64,000 bases of DNA from Bradyrhizobium sediminis (GCF_018736085.1 NZ_CP076134.1:4784501-4848500), one strand, 5' to 3'. Shown: positions 25,405-34,378, numbered from the stretch's first letter. The notes: generated from the sequence alone by a model not told the origin. Program-made: numbers and translations.

Positions 25405-25627
25405 GGCGGGGTCGTCGAATCCGAATTGGAGGACAGTGCGTCCACTAAGCCCGACAGACGGTAAATTTCGGGTGAAAGGGGACGGCGCGCGGCGGCTGGT
25501 TAGCGGCACTATTTCTGTACCGGAAAGCGTCGCAAGGCAATGAAGCCGGGCATTTTTCGGCCGTTAAGATACGTTCCAGATGGTTTCGAACTTTTTTCGC
25601 TTGGCAGAATGGTCGTGATTACCGACA

Positions 25628-26593
25628 ATGCATTCCCATAAAACCTCCGTTTTTCTGGCGGAATCGACGCCTCCAGAGCCGCGGAACGCAGGGACGGCGC
25701 CCGAGATGCCCCAGCTTGATGGCGAACTGTCGCCACCGTTCGAGATTGTGGAGCCGGCCGAGTGGCGGGCGCCGATCATCTTCAACTCCCCGCACTCCGG
25801 CTCGGTCTATCCGCACGAATTCCTCGACGCCGCGCGGATCGATCTCACCGCGCTGCGCCGTTCCGAAGATTCCTTCATGGACGAGCTGATCGCCGATTTG
25901 AGCGATCGCGGTTTTCCGACCGTTCGGGTCAACTTTCCCCGCTCCTATGTCGACGTCAACCGCGAGCCCTACGAGCTCGATCCCCGGATGTTTGCAGGAC
26001 GGCTGCCGAGCTTCGCCAATACACGGTCGATGCGGGTGGCCGGCGGTCTCGGCACCATCCCGCGCGTGGTCGGCGACGGCCAGGAAATCTATCGCCAGCG
26101 GCTTTTGGTCGATGACGCGCTGGCGCGGATCGAGGCGCTGTACAAACCCTATCACCGCGCGCTGCGTCGGTTGATCAACAAGGCGCATCAGGCATTCGGC
26201 ACTGTCATCGTGGTGGATTGCCATTCGATGCCCTCGATCGGCATCTCGCGCGACGAGCCGCGGCGGCCGGACATGGTGATCGGCGACCGCTATGGCACCA
26301 GTTGCGCGGCCGTGCTGCCTGACATGGTCGAGGAAACCATGACTCAGCTCGGCTATTCGGTCGGGCGCAACAAGCCCTATGCCGGCGGCTTCATCACCGA
26401 GCACTACGGCAATCCGGCAAGCGGACTGCACACCATCCAGCTCGAGCTCAACCGGGCGATCTACATGGACGAGCGGCGGCGCGAACGCAGTGCGAGATTC
26501 GCCCAGGTGACCGCGGATTTCGCCGCCTTGGCCGACGCGCTGGCCGCGGTGCCGCTCGGTGATCTCGGGCCATTCCAGGCTGCGGCGGAGTAG
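25628..26593 (+). CDS. N-formylglutamate amidohydrolase
   Basis: A 321-residue FGase-family zinc hydrolase. Family segments include IIFNSPHSGSVYPHEFL, FPRSYVDVNREPYELDPRMF, VVDCHSMPSIG (metal-binding region) and GGFITEHYGNPASGLHTIQLELNR. It hydrolyses N-formyl-L-glutamate to formate and glutamate, as in histidine degradation. It is divergent from cpdR; no hut genes are nearby in the window, so a general deformylase role is possible. Confidence 0.88.
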   Translation: MHSHKTSVFLAESTPPEPRNAGTAPEMPQLDGELSPPFEIVEPAEWRAPIIFNSPHSGSVYPHEFLDAARIDLTALRRSEDSFMDELIADLSDRGFPTVRVNFPRSYVDVNREPYELDPRMFAGRLPSFANTRSMRVAGGLGTIPRVVGDGQEIYRQRLLVDDALARIEALYKPYHRALRRLINKAHQAFGTVIVVDCHSMPSIGISRDEPRRPDMVIGDRYGTSCAAVLPDMVEETMTQLGYSVGRNKPYAGGFITEHYGNPASGLHTIQLELNRAIYMDERRRERSARFAQVTADFAALADALAAVPLGDLGPFQAAAE

Positions 26594-26606
26594 GATCTCC
26601 CCTCCA

Positions 26607-26673
26607 GTCATTCCCAGATGCGCCATTTGGCGCATCTGTGGTTCGCCCGCTTCGCGCGCGCCCCGGAATGACG
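26607..26673. repeat. Palindromic intergenic repeat, GTCATTCCGGG family, copy 2
   Basis: Begins GTCATTCC and ends CCGGAATGAC. It contains a 10-bp perfect stem AGATGCGCCA (616-625 of 26 kb) with TGGCGCATCT (628-637), loop TT. It lies just after the N-formylglutamate amidohydrolase gene. Confidence 0.75.
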
Positions 26674-26695
26674 ATGTTGAGAGGATACGGGCAAG

Positions 26696-26780
26696 AAAAA
26701 AGGGCCGCTTGAATGAACAAGCGGCCCAAGTCTAGGGAGGAAACGCCCAAGGAGGGCAGCGATAGCGCGAGGCGCTACCG
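26696..26780 (-). ncRNA. Candidate mmgR/alpha-r8 family small RNA
   Basis: On the minus strand I read an AGCGC-CTC-GCGCT hairpin, a single-stranded pyrimidine-rich stretch containing TTTCCTCCCTAGACTT (26728-26743), then a perfect 10-bp terminator stem GGGCCGCTTG/CAAGCGGCCC (718-727 and 702-711 of 26 kb) followed by six U. This matches the layout of the rhizobial mmgR sRNA (Rfam family earlier named suhB), which has an anti-Shine-Dalgarno CCUCCC motif and lies next to a suhB-type gene. Here hisN, of the same phosphatase family, is adjacent. The 5' end is approximate. Confidence 0.68.
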
Positions 26781-27156
26781 CACCGCAACAATATGCGACC
26801 GCGCTGCACAAAGCGCAAGGGCTTTTGAGCTATTTGCAATGCAAAATTCACATTGCTGGGCTGCAGATTGGGACGGCTGGATTTGGCCGTTTTCCACGTC
26901 ATTTCAGGGGCTTCCTTCCTTCGGGAGCTGGCCTAAATCGGCATCGCCGGGCCGCGGCCGTTAACCTCTCAAATTCGTGATCGGCGCTGTCATCAGAAAG
27001 TACACCGCTTCGCGGCCCTGATTCGGCGCCTAACCGGCCCGGCTACCGGCTCCGCCGTCTGTATAATGTGTGCGCCACCGGTGCGCGGCTTGCCGGATTG
27101 GGCTAGGCAAGATCAGGAGATTTTCCGCCGCCCGCCCCCACTTTCAAGGAACCGCC
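26781..27156. other. Intergenic region upstream of the sRNA and hisN
   Basis: This roughly 375-bp stretch should hold the divergent promoters of the mmgR-like RNA (minus) and hisN (plus). It includes a locally AT-richer segment (26820-26860). I see no gene. Confidence 0.45.
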
Positions 27157-27939
27157 GTGACGGTCATCGATTTCACCGCCTTCATCGGCCGCCTCGCGAC
27201 CACGTCGGGCGAAACCATCCTGCCGTTCTTTCGGACCTCGCTCTCGGTCGACAACAAGAGCAATGCCCACGAATTCGATCCGGTGACCGAGGCCGACCGC
27301 GCCGCGGAAGCGCTGATGCGGCGGCTGATCAAGGCCAATTTTCCCCAGCACGGCATCGTCGGCGAGGAATTCGGCAACGAGCGCGAAGACGCCGATTATG
27401 TCTGGGTGCTGGATCCGATCGACGGCACCAAATCCTTCATTTCCGGCTTCCCACTGTGGGGCACCCTGATCGCGCTGCTGCACAAGGGCACGCCGGTGTT
27501 CGGGATGATGCACCAGCCCTTCATCCGCGAGCGCTTTTACGGCGACAGCGGCTCGGCAAATTATCAGGGGCCGCTGGGCGAACGGAAACTGGCGGTGCGG
27601 CGCTGCGCCTCGCTCGCCGAGGCGACCTCGTTTACCACCAGCCCGCTGTTGATGAACGCCGCCGACCGCGAAGTCTTCGGCCGCGTCGAACGGGCCGTGC
27701 GGCTGTCGCGCTATGGCGGCGACTGTTACTCCTACTGCATGCTCGCCGCAGGCCATCTCGACCTCGTCGTCGAGACCGAGTTGAAGCCCTATGATATCGC
27801 GGCCTTGATCCCGATCATCACCGGCGCCGGCGGCGTCGTTACCACCTGGGACGGCAAGCCCGCCCAGAACGGAGGCCGCATCATCGCCGCCGGCGACCCG
27901 CGGGTGCATGAGGCGGCGATGAAGCTGCTGAATAGCTAG
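27157..27939 (+). CDS. hisN: Inositol-monophosphatase family protein, probably histidinol-phosphatase HisN
   Basis: A 260-residue Mg-dependent phosphatase. Metal ligands are Glu70 (VGEEFG), Asp86 and Asp89 (DPIDGTKSF), and the C-terminal Asp in ELKPYDIAALIPIITGAGG. GDCYSYCMLAAGHLDLVVE is characteristic of the HisN-type branch, which dephosphorylates histidinol phosphate in histidine biosynthesis; inositol-1-phosphate remains possible. Translation starts at GTG 27157 with AAGGA 6 nt upstream. Confidence 0.85.
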   Translation: MTVIDFTAFIGRLATTSGETILPFFRTSLSVDNKSNAHEFDPVTEADRAAEALMRRLIKANFPQHGIVGEEFGNEREDADYVWVLDPIDGTKSFISGFPLWGTLIALLHKGTPVFGMMHQPFIRERFYGDSGSANYQGPLGERKLAVRRCASLAEATSFTTSPLLMNAADREVFGRVERAVRLSRYGGDCYSYCMLAAGHLDLVVETELKPYDIAALIPIITGAGGVVTTWDGKPAQNGGRIIAAGDPRVHEAAMKLLNS

Positions 27940-27974
27940 GGCTCCTCCTCATTGCGAGGACTTGACAGTTTTCC

Positions 27975-28865
27975 CTACTGCGCCGCCTTGCGCAAATACT
28001 CCACCAATTGTTTTGCCGGGCGCGGCAGCGTCTTGAAACTGCGGGCGCAAATCGCAAGCTTGCGGTTGGCCCAGGGGTCGCGGATCCGGATCAGGCTGAT
28101 CGGCATGGTTTGCGCGCAACGCCTGGCGGCGGATTCCGGCACCACGGCGATGCCGACCTCCGCCGCCACCATCTGGCAGATCGCGTCGAAATCGCGAAGC
28201 CGTGCCCGAAAGCGCAGGCGCAGACCGAGCCGCGCGGCGTGTCTTGCGATGTGGACCTGCAGCGCGGTCGAATTGGTCAGCCCGACGAAGTCACGCCCGG
28301 CAACTTCGGTGAAATCGATGCCGCGGCGGCCGGCAAGCTCGCCGCGTCGCGCAGCAACCAGCATCAGCCTGTCCTCGCAGAAGGCGAAGCGTTCGATGTG
28401 GTCCGGCAGCGCATGCTCGGCGGCGAAGCCGAGATCGGCGGCACCGCTGGCGATCGCCGCCGCGATGTCGGCGCTTTCGCGCTCCTCGATGTCGACGTTG
28501 ATGTCGGGATGATCGCGCAGGAAGGCGGCCAGCGCCTTCGGCAGATGCTCCGACAGCACCGAGGTGTTGGCGAGCAGATGCACGCTCGCCCGGACGCCGC
28601 TGGCGTAAGCCGCTAGATCGCCGCGCATGGCCTCGACGTTGTGCAGGATCAACCTGCTATGATCGAGCAGGCTCTCGCCCGCCGCGGTCAATTCGACGCC
28701 GCGGCGAATACGCCGCAACAGCGCGACACCGAGCGCCTGCTCCAGCCCCTTGATCCGCGCGCTGGCGGAGGCCAGCGCCAGATTTGCGCGCATCGCGCCG
28801 CCGGTGATGCTACGCTCCTCGCTCACCGCAACGAACAGCTGGAGGTCGACCAGATCGAAACGCAT
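27975..28865 (-). CDS. LysR-family transcriptional regulator
   Basis: A 296-residue LTTR. The N-terminal helix-turn-helix is in RSITGGAMRANLALASASARIKGLEQALG (shown in family position, residues about 18-46), followed by the periplasmic-binding-like effector domain. The regulator is transcribed away from the TauE/SafE exporter gene at 29078, its probable target. Effector unknown. A palindromic repeat lies in the shared intergenic region. Confidence 0.88.
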   Translation of the reverse strand: MRFDLVDLQLFVAVSEERSITGGAMRANLALASASARIKGLEQALGVALLRRIRRGVELTAAGESLLDHSRLILHNVEAMRGDLAAYASGVRASVHLLANTSVLSEHLPKALAAFLRDHPDINVDIEERESADIAAAIASGAADLGFAAEHALPDHIERFAFCEDRLMLVAARRGELAGRRGIDFTEVAGRDFVGLTNSTALQVHIARHAARLGLRLRFRARLRDFDAICQMVAAEVGIAVVPESAARRCAQTMPISLIRIRDPWANRKLAICARSFKTLPRPAKQLVEYLRKAAQ

Positions 28866-28899
28866 GGGTGTTTCCTTGCAACGAGACCGGCATTGAGGT

Positions 28900-28988
28900 C
28901 GTCATTGCGAGCGAAGCGAAGCAATCCATCTATCCGAGCAAAGAAAAGAAAGCTGGATTGCTTCGTCGCTTCGCTCCTCGCAATGACG
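28900..28988. repeat. Palindromic intergenic repeat, GTCATTGCGAG family, copy 4
   Basis: From CGTCATTGCGAGCGAAGCG to CTCGCAATGACG, with arms GAAGCAATCCAT and CTGGATTGCTTCGTCGC. It lies in the divergent promoter region of the LysR and TauE genes. Confidence 0.85.
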
Positions 28989-29077
28989 GCAAATAGATCC
29001 CAGCCTTCGCTACCGCCGAAGGCTGGCTCCGGAAGCTGCAGATTGTGCCGTCAGCTTCGATCGGTCAATGTGCCCTG

Positions 29078-29833
29078 ATGTTCGAACCCCTGCTGCTTCT
29101 GATCGCCGCCGCCTTCCTGCTCGCCGGATTCGTCAAGGGCGTGATCGGGCTCGGCCTGCCGACGGTGTCGATGGGGCTGCTCGCGGTGACCATGCAGCCC
29201 TCGCACGCGCTGGCCATCGTCATCGTGCCGGCCATCATCACCAATATCTGGCAAACCTTCATCGGTCCCTATCTGCGCGACATCATCCGGCGGCTGTGGC
29301 CCTTGATGGTGGGCACCGTGATCGGCATCTGGCTGAACTCGGACATGCTGACCGGCCCCTATGCGCGCTACGGCACGGTCGTGCTCGGCGTACTGCTGGT
29401 GATCTACGCCATCATCAGCCTCAATAAATTCTCGTTCCGGGTCGCGCGCCGGGACGAAGGATGGATCGGCGGCATCGTCGGCGTCGTCACCGGGATCATT
29501 TCCGCCGCCACCGGCGTGCAGGTGATCCCGTCGATGCCGTTCATGCAGGCGATCGGCATGGAAAAGGACGAACTGGTGCAGGCGCTCGGGGTGTTCTTCA
29601 CCGTCGCCACAGTGGCGCTCGCCTTCAACCTCACGACCGCCGGATTGCTGACCGCTGCGACCGCGCTGCCGGGCGCAGTGGCGATGGCGTCAGCCTTTGC
29701 CGGCATGTTCATCGGCCAGGCGGTGCGCTCGCGGATGCAGCCGGAAACCTTTCGGCGCTGGTTCCTGATCGCGATGATTTTGCTCGGGCTCTATCTCGCC
29801 AGCAGCACGCTCTACAATATCTACCGCGCCTGA
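29078..29833 (+). CDS. TauE/SafE family membrane exporter
   Basis: A 251-residue integral membrane protein with about eight hydrophobic segments. The duplicated TauE fold is visible: FVKGVIGLGLPTVSMGLLA near the start and GGIVGVVTGIISAATGVQVI in the middle. Members export sulfite, sulfonates or other organic anions. ATG at 29078 starts directly at the first membrane helix. Its end overlaps by 13 bp with the convergent lysE-like gene. Confidence 0.86.
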   Translation: MFEPLLLLIAAAFLLAGFVKGVIGLGLPTVSMGLLAVTMQPSHALAIVIVPAIITNIWQTFIGPYLRDIIRRLWPLMVGTVIGIWLNSDMLTGPYARYGTVVLGVLLVIYAIISLNKFSFRVARRDEGWIGGIVGVVTGIISAATGVQVIPSMPFMQAIGMEKDELVQALGVFFTVATVALAFNLTTAGLLTAATALPGAVAMASAFAGMFIGQAVRSRMQPETFRRWFLIAMILLGLYLASSTLYNIYRA

Positions 29834-30459
29834 AGCATCGCGATGCGGACGCCGAGATAGACGAACAGTCCACCCAGCGCGCGGTCGATCCACAGCATCG
29901 CCCGGCCGGACTGCTTGACGCGGCCGGCGGCTTTCGCGGCGAACGCAGCCACGCCGAGGCACCACAGCGTGCCGTTGAAGATGAAGATCAGGCCGAGAGC
30001 CACGAAGGCAAAGGCCTTGTGCGGCGCCTCCGCCGCCACGAATTGCGGCAGGAAGGCGAGAAAGAACAGCGCCACTTTCGGATTGAGCGCATTGGTCAGC
30101 GCGCCCTGCCAGAACACCTGGCGCAGCGGGATGATGGCGTCTGCGGGCGCCGCCTCCGCGGCTGGCGCGCCCAAACGCGACAGCAGCATCTTGACGCCGA
30201 TGAAGCAGAGATAGGCGGCACCGGCCCATTTCACCGCGGTGAACGCGGCCGATGACGCCGCCAGCAGCGCCGACAGGCCGAGCGCCGCGGCGAACACATG
30301 CACGAGGCACCCGGTGCCGATACCGAGCGCCGCCGCCGCCCCGCCACGCCAACCCATCTGCACGCTGCGGCCGACGATATAGGCGGTGTCGGGTCCCGGC
30401 GTGATGTTGAGCAGGAGGCCGGAGAGGATGAAGAGCCAGAGTTCCTGGATGCCGAGCAT
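29821..30459 (-). CDS. LysE/RhtB family amino-acid exporter
   Basis: A 212-residue membrane protein of typical family length with about six segments. LLLNITPGPDTAYIVGRS near residues 15-32 and FWQGALTNALNPKVALFFLAFLPQF near 117-141 are the two family signatures. It exports amino acids or homoserine-lactone-like compounds. ATG at 30459 is selected because it precedes the first helix; a longer frame is unsupported. Confidence 0.9.
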   Translation of the reverse strand: MLGIQELWLFILSGLLLNITPGPDTAYIVGRSVQMGWRGGAAAALGIGTGCLVHVFAAALGLSALLAASSAAFTAVKWAGAAYLCFIGVKMLLSRLGAPAAEAAPADAIIPLRQVFWQGALTNALNPKVALFFLAFLPQFVAAEAPHKAFAFVALGLIFIFNGTLWCLGVAAFAAKAAGRVKQSGRAMLWIDRALGGLFVYLGVRIAMLQAR

Positions 30460-30518
30460 GAGTTTCAAATTCTCGTTCGCAAGCCCGGCAAAGCGGTCAC
30501 AGCAAAAGGCGGCGGCTA

Positions 30519-30950
30519 TCAGCGCCGCATGCGTGCGATCGCGCCGGCAACGATCTGCATCGCTACCCCGATGACCCATCCGGCCATGATCATGATGGTC
30601 CAGAACATCCGCGGATTCTCGCGAAGCACGATCACGCCGACCGAGACGAAGGCCGTCAGCGCCGCGAGGAAGGTGCCGACGGCGCTGAGGAATTCCGCGG
30701 TATCGATCTTGCCGCCGGAGCCGTCCGCAGGCTCCTGATGCGGTTCATGAAACGGCAAAGGCGGCGTGTCGATCCCGAGATAGAACCCGATCGCGCCGGC
30801 AATCATCATGACGACCAGAAAGCCCTGGGTCGTGAGCGCGGCGATGCTGGAGCCGACATGGGCGGCGACAAACAGTCCGGCGGCAGCACCCGCCATCGCA
30901 AGCCCGGTGCGTTCCAGCACATGGGCATATTTTCGAACGCGGAATCGCAT
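30519..30950 (-). CDS. Four-segment membrane protein of unknown function
   Basis: A 143-residue protein with basic N-terminus (MRFRVRKYAHVLERTG) and hydrophobic segments at about 17-38, 42-60, 85-107 and 114-139, separated by a polar loop rich in Pro and His (TPPLPFHEPHQEPADGSGG). I do not recognise the family. It is 59 bp upstream of the lysE-like gene on the same strand and could be co-transcribed. Confidence 0.7.
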   Translation of the reverse strand: MRFRVRKYAHVLERTGLAMAGAAAGLFVAAHVGSSIAALTTQGFLVVMMIAGAIGFYLGIDTPPLPFHEPHQEPADGSGGKIDTAEFLSAVGTFLAALTAFVSVGVIVLRENPRMFWTIMIMAGWVIGVAMQIVAGAIARMRR

Positions 30951-31214
30951 CGCCGTATCCCCCAGAGCGCCGAGACATCAGGCTAGGACATTTCCCGGCC
31001 CTGCAAAAGCCATTACGGCGCGCGCGAGACCAACTCTTGTTGATTCAGATCAACCTCCCGGCGCTACTTCGATGAGGACCGGCCCCCCCCGCATCGAGAT
31101 CTGCGTCGCGTACCAGACGGCGAGGAACTTGGCCGCCATGGGAAATGAAAGACATGCGCCCGCCGGCGCGGGTGGCCGGCGGGCGATGTCGGACTGTTCG
31201 ATCTCAGAACGCAA

Positions 31215-31349
31215 TCAGCACTTGCGTGCGCCGCTGTTGCAATCCCGCTTCATGCGGTCGCCGTGCGGATCGGCGGAGGCCGGAGCCATCGCGGCGAATG
31301 CACCGGCGACCGAGGCAAGCAAGACCGTCAACAGGATGAAGCGCTTCAT
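31215..31349 (-). CDS. Tiny secreted cysteine-containing peptide
   Basis: A 44-residue reading frame. It begins MKRFILLTVLLASVAGAFAA, a clean signal peptide, and after a probable cut at ASA the mature part is only about 18 residues with two cysteines (RDCNSGARKC). An AAGGGAAAG site precedes the ATG. Function unknown; the signal peptide plus ribosome binding site argues against chance. Confidence 0.6.
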   Translation of the reverse strand: MKRFILLTVLLASVAGAFAAMAPASADPHGDRMKRDCNSGARKC

Positions 31350-31532
31350 TTGTCTTTCCCTTGGTTGCATCCCCGGCCGCGAAGGGCGCGCGGGATGCTG
31401 GCGTTGGACAGCCTCCGGCCGATCCGGAAGCTGGTGACACGAGATGTCATGGCGAGCATGAGGGCGGCGGAATCCGGCGTCATCCTCCAAATTGATGAAG
31501 CCGCCGTGAGATCGGATCGAAAGCCGGGAAAC

Positions 31533-32639
31533 TTACGACGTCGTCGGGCTCTCCGGCGCGCTGCGATCCAGCGTCACGTTCGCCAAAAGCGCTACCAGCT
31601 CGGCCTGGCGGGCGCAGCCGGTCTTCTGCAGCACCACGCGCAATTGCGAGCGGACGGTCGAGATGGCGACGCCGCCGGCGGACGCAATCTCCTCCAGCGT
31701 CTCGCCTAGGGCGAGGCCCCGGGCCACCCGCGCTTCGGACGGCGTCAGGTCGAACAGCGACCGCATCAGTTCGATGCGCGGCGCCAGCGGCATCGTCACC
31801 GGGGTCAGCACCAGCAGGACGTAACTGCCGGCGAAGATGTCGTGGGCGGAGCGCCGGATCGGAATCATGTGCACGACCAGCGCCGCGCGGTCGTCGGCAT
31901 CGCGCAACGGAAACGAGCGCACGACCTGGTCCGGATCGCTGTCGAGCGCGGCAAGGCCGGCCCATAGCAGCTCGCTGGCGCGGCCGTCGGCCAGCGCGAT
32001 GCGGTTGCGGGCGCGCCATTGCACATGGTCGCCGAGCCCCTCGATCAGGTGATTGGCCTCGATCACCGTGCCGCTCTCGTTGAGCAGCAGCGCCGGCAGC
32101 CCCATCGCGGTCAGCGCCTCCTTGGCGCCGGTGGCGCGCTGCAGCCCCAGCCGGGCCGTCACCAGCGCGCTGCGCGCCAGATGCGGGCGAAGCTCGTTCA
32201 AGGCATTGACCCGCTCCTTTTCGATCGGACCGCGGCTATACTCCCGCTCGATGCTGAAGACGACGCGATCCCCGGTCGGCATCTGCAGGCCGGTGCCGGC
32301 CGACCAGCCCAGCCCGCGCGGACGGAAGAAGTCGCGATAAATCGGATTGCTGTCGAGCTGATCGGCGGTCCAGAAATCATGCTCGACGAAGAAGCCGGGC
32401 TGCGACTGGCCGAACAGGCAAACCCGGCGGGTACAGCGCGGAAACCAGCCGTCCTCGACATAAGTGCGAAAGATCTCGCTGAGATTGGCCGACGCGGTCC
32501 AGTTCAAAACCCGGTCGCGGGCCGAAAACAACAGGCCGCCGCGCGAATCCGAAAGCGCAGCCAGTTCATCCAGCACGCCGGGCCAGAGGTCCGGCAAAAC
32601 CGAGCATTCGTAGATCCGGTCGATCAGATCGGGTTTCAT
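31533..32639 (-). CDS. LuxR-type helix-turn-helix transcriptional regulator
   Basis: A 368-residue regulator. The C-terminal GerE/LuxR DNA-binding domain (about residues 299-355) reads LTPSEARVARGLALGETLEE, then ISTVRSQLRVVLQKTGC. The large N-terminal part probably contains PAS/GAF-like sensing folds, with no autoinducer-binding signature. It lies 16 bp downstream of the alpha/beta hydrolase gene on the same strand, so the two are likely co-transcribed. Confidence 0.85.
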   Translation of the reverse strand: MKPDLIDRIYECSVLPDLWPGVLDELAALSDSRGGLLFSARDRVLNWTASANLSEIFRTYVEDGWFPRCTRRVCLFGQSQPGFFVEHDFWTADQLDSNPIYRDFFRPRGLGWSAGTGLQMPTGDRVVFSIEREYSRGPIEKERVNALNELRPHLARSALVTARLGLQRATGAKEALTAMGLPALLLNESGTVIEANHLIEGLGDHVQWRARNRIALADGRASELLWAGLAALDSDPDQVVRSFPLRDADDRAALVVHMIPIRRSAHDIFAGSYVLLVLTPVTMPLAPRIELMRSLFDLTPSEARVARGLALGETLEEIASAGGVAISTVRSQLRVVLQKTGCARQAELVALLANVTLDRSAPESPTTS

Positions 32640-32655
32640 GGCAACGATGCCTTCA

Positions 32656-33603
32656 TTACTTGAACAGCGGCGTGCCCGGCACGAAGGCGTCGAACGCGGC
32701 CCAGAACTGCGCGCGGTAGCGGTCCTGCTCCTGCAGGATCTCGTGCTTGGAGCCGGCGATCACAAGATGCGAGCCGGCGCGCAGGTGATAGGCGAACTCC
32801 TCGATCGCAGCCGTCGAGACGACGGTGTCGTTGGAGGCTGCGAGCATCAGGATCGGCTGTCGGATCTGTAGCGGATAGTCGGCGGCGCGGAAGCCGCCCA
32901 TGGTCCTTATCGCGGTATCGGCCCAGGCCACCGTCGGCGCGGCCAGTCCGAGCGTCTGATCCTCCTCCAGGATCGCGGCGTTGCGCGCATAGCGCACGGG
33001 ATCGCTGGTGAGGCGATTGTTGACGAAGGATTCGGTGCCGCTCAGCGCGTCGCTGCCGCCGGGAATGTAGCGGCCGCCCTGCCCGGTGAGCCGGAGGAAC
33101 TTCAGGAGCGCGCGTGCCGGAAACGAGGTGGCATGGCCGGGCAGGTCGATCATCGGCGCCGACAGCACCATGCGGTCGAACCAGCGCTTTCCGGCATGCG
33201 CCACCCGCAGCATGACGGCGCCGCCCATCGAATGCGCCAGCGCGAAATAGGGCGGCGGGCAATCCGGCAGCACCACCTGCTGCACGAAGGTTTCGACGTC
33301 GACCTCGAAATCGGCGAAATCGCGCACATAGCCCTTGCGTGGATCGCGCAAGCGCCGCGACGAATGGCCCTGCCCGCGCCAGTCGATCATCGCCACCGCA
33401 AAGCCGCGCTCGCGCAGATCGCGCACGGTCTCGAAATATTTCTCGATCATCTCGCTGCGGCCGGTGAAGACGCAGACCGTGCCCTTGCGGCCCGCCGGCG
33501 GCGCCCAGCGCGCGAAGCGCAATTCCGCGCCGTCCGGCGTTTTGATGGTGCCGGAGACGACGTCTTCCGGAACGGGATTGGCGGGGATCGAGACGAGCGT
33601 CAT
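32656..33603 (-). CDS. Alpha/beta hydrolase, lysophospholipase-like
   Basis: A 315-residue serine hydrolase of the PldB/monoglyceride-lipase group (Hydrolase_4). MIDWRGQGHSSR precedes the nucleophile motif FALAHSMGGAVML, and the catalytic Asp and His are in LAASNDTVVS and AGSKHEILQE. No signal peptide, so probably cytoplasmic or membrane-associated. The start at 33603 is chosen on homology; no strong ribosome binding site is visible. Confidence 0.86.
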   Translation of the reverse strand: MTLVSIPANPVPEDVVSGTIKTPDGAELRFARWAPPAGRKGTVCVFTGRSEMIEKYFETVRDLRERGFAVAMIDWRGQGHSSRRLRDPRKGYVRDFADFEVDVETFVQQVVLPDCPPPYFALAHSMGGAVMLRVAHAGKRWFDRMVLSAPMIDLPGHATSFPARALLKFLRLTGQGGRYIPGGSDALSGTESFVNNRLTSDPVRYARNAAILEEDQTLGLAAPTVAWADTAIRTMGGFRAADYPLQIRQPILMLAASNDTVVSTAAIEEFAYHLRAGSHLVIAGSKHEILQEQDRYRAQFWAAFDAFVPGTPLFK

Positions 33604-33715
33604 GGGGGGCCGACCGGATAGGTGAAAAGCGCTGGAAATCAGGGGTGCGGGCAGCAAAACCGGCGCCGTTCCCACCCTCTTGAACGCTGCGGGGCCTCTC
33701 CCATATCACCTTCGT

Positions 33716-33828
33716 GCAGGCCGCTACCAGCGTTTCGGGAAACCGGGCCTGAGGCTGCACGTTGGACGAAAGCCCGGCCCGATGGCGGGCGGGTTAACTG
33801 AAACAGTCGCTCAATGGAGGACTACCCC
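33716..33828 (+). promoter_or_regulatory. ROSE-type RNA thermometer in the hsp20 leader
   Basis: The 3' part of the leader can fold as GTC-G-CTC (33806-33812), loop AATG, GAGGAC (33817-33822). The UCGCU motif (33807-33811) pairs with the GGAGGA ribosome binding site and leaves the G bulged, which is the hallmark (UYGCU) of ROSE thermometers. An upstream stem CCGGGC (33743-33748)/GCCCGG (33772-33777) fits the multi-hairpin layout. ROSE elements were described for Bradyrhizobium small heat-shock genes; melting on heating frees the site for translation. Confidence 0.75.
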
Positions 33829-34302
33829 ATGCGTACCTACGATCTCACCCCGTTTTATCGTTCCACCGTCGGCTTCGACCGCTTCTTCAACCTGCTCGAC
33901 CGGGCAGCGACCGACGGCAGCCCCGGTTATCCGCCCTACAACATCGAGCGCACCGGCGAGAACGCCTATCGCATCACGGTTGCCGTCTCCGGCTTCTCGC
34001 AGAACGAGCTTTCGATCGTCGCCAAGGAAAACACCCTGACGATCAAGGGCGAAAAATCCGTCACCGAGAACGGCAACAAGGCCGACGTGCTGTACCGCGG
34101 CATCGCCGCGCGCGCCTTCGAGCGCGCCTTCCAGCTTGCCGATTTCGTGCAGGTGAAGAACGCTTCGCTCGAGAACGGCCTGCTCCACGTCGATCTCGTG
34201 CGCGAGATTCCCGAAGCCAAGAAGCCGCGCACCATTCCGATCGCCACCAGCTCGGTAGCGCCGCAGGTGATCGACGGTTCGGCCGAGAAAGCCGCCGCTT
34301 AA
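33829..34302 (+). CDS. Small heat-shock protein Hsp20/IbpA family
   Basis: A 157-residue alpha-crystallin-type chaperone. The N-terminus MRTYDLTPFYRSTVGFDRFF is typical of rhizobial class A sHsps, the alpha-crystallin domain spans about residues 38-128 (YRITVAVSGFSQNELSIVAK, LENGLLHVDLVREIPE). It binds unfolding proteins under heat. GGAGG 8 nt before ATG 33829 sets the start, and that site is buried in a ROSE-type thermometer. A rho-independent terminator follows. Confidence 0.95.
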   Translation: MRTYDLTPFYRSTVGFDRFFNLLDRAATDGSPGYPPYNIERTGENAYRITVAVSGFSQNELSIVAKENTLTIKGEKSVTENGNKADVLYRGIAARAFERAFQLADFVQVKNASLENGLLHVDLVREIPEAKKPRTIPIATSSVAPQVIDGSAEKAAA

Positions 34303-34340
34303 GAGAATCGGTTTTCGGCAGATATTGGCCGAGACCAGAA

Positions 34341-34367
34341 CGCCCCGGGAAACCGGGGCGTTTTTTT
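34341..34367 (+). terminator. Rho-independent terminator of hsp20
   Basis: Perfect 8-bp stem CGCCCCGG/CCGGGGCG with a GAAA tetraloop followed by seven T. It stands 38 bp after the hsp20 stop. Confidence 0.95.
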
Positions 34368-34378
34368 GTGGGTCGCTC

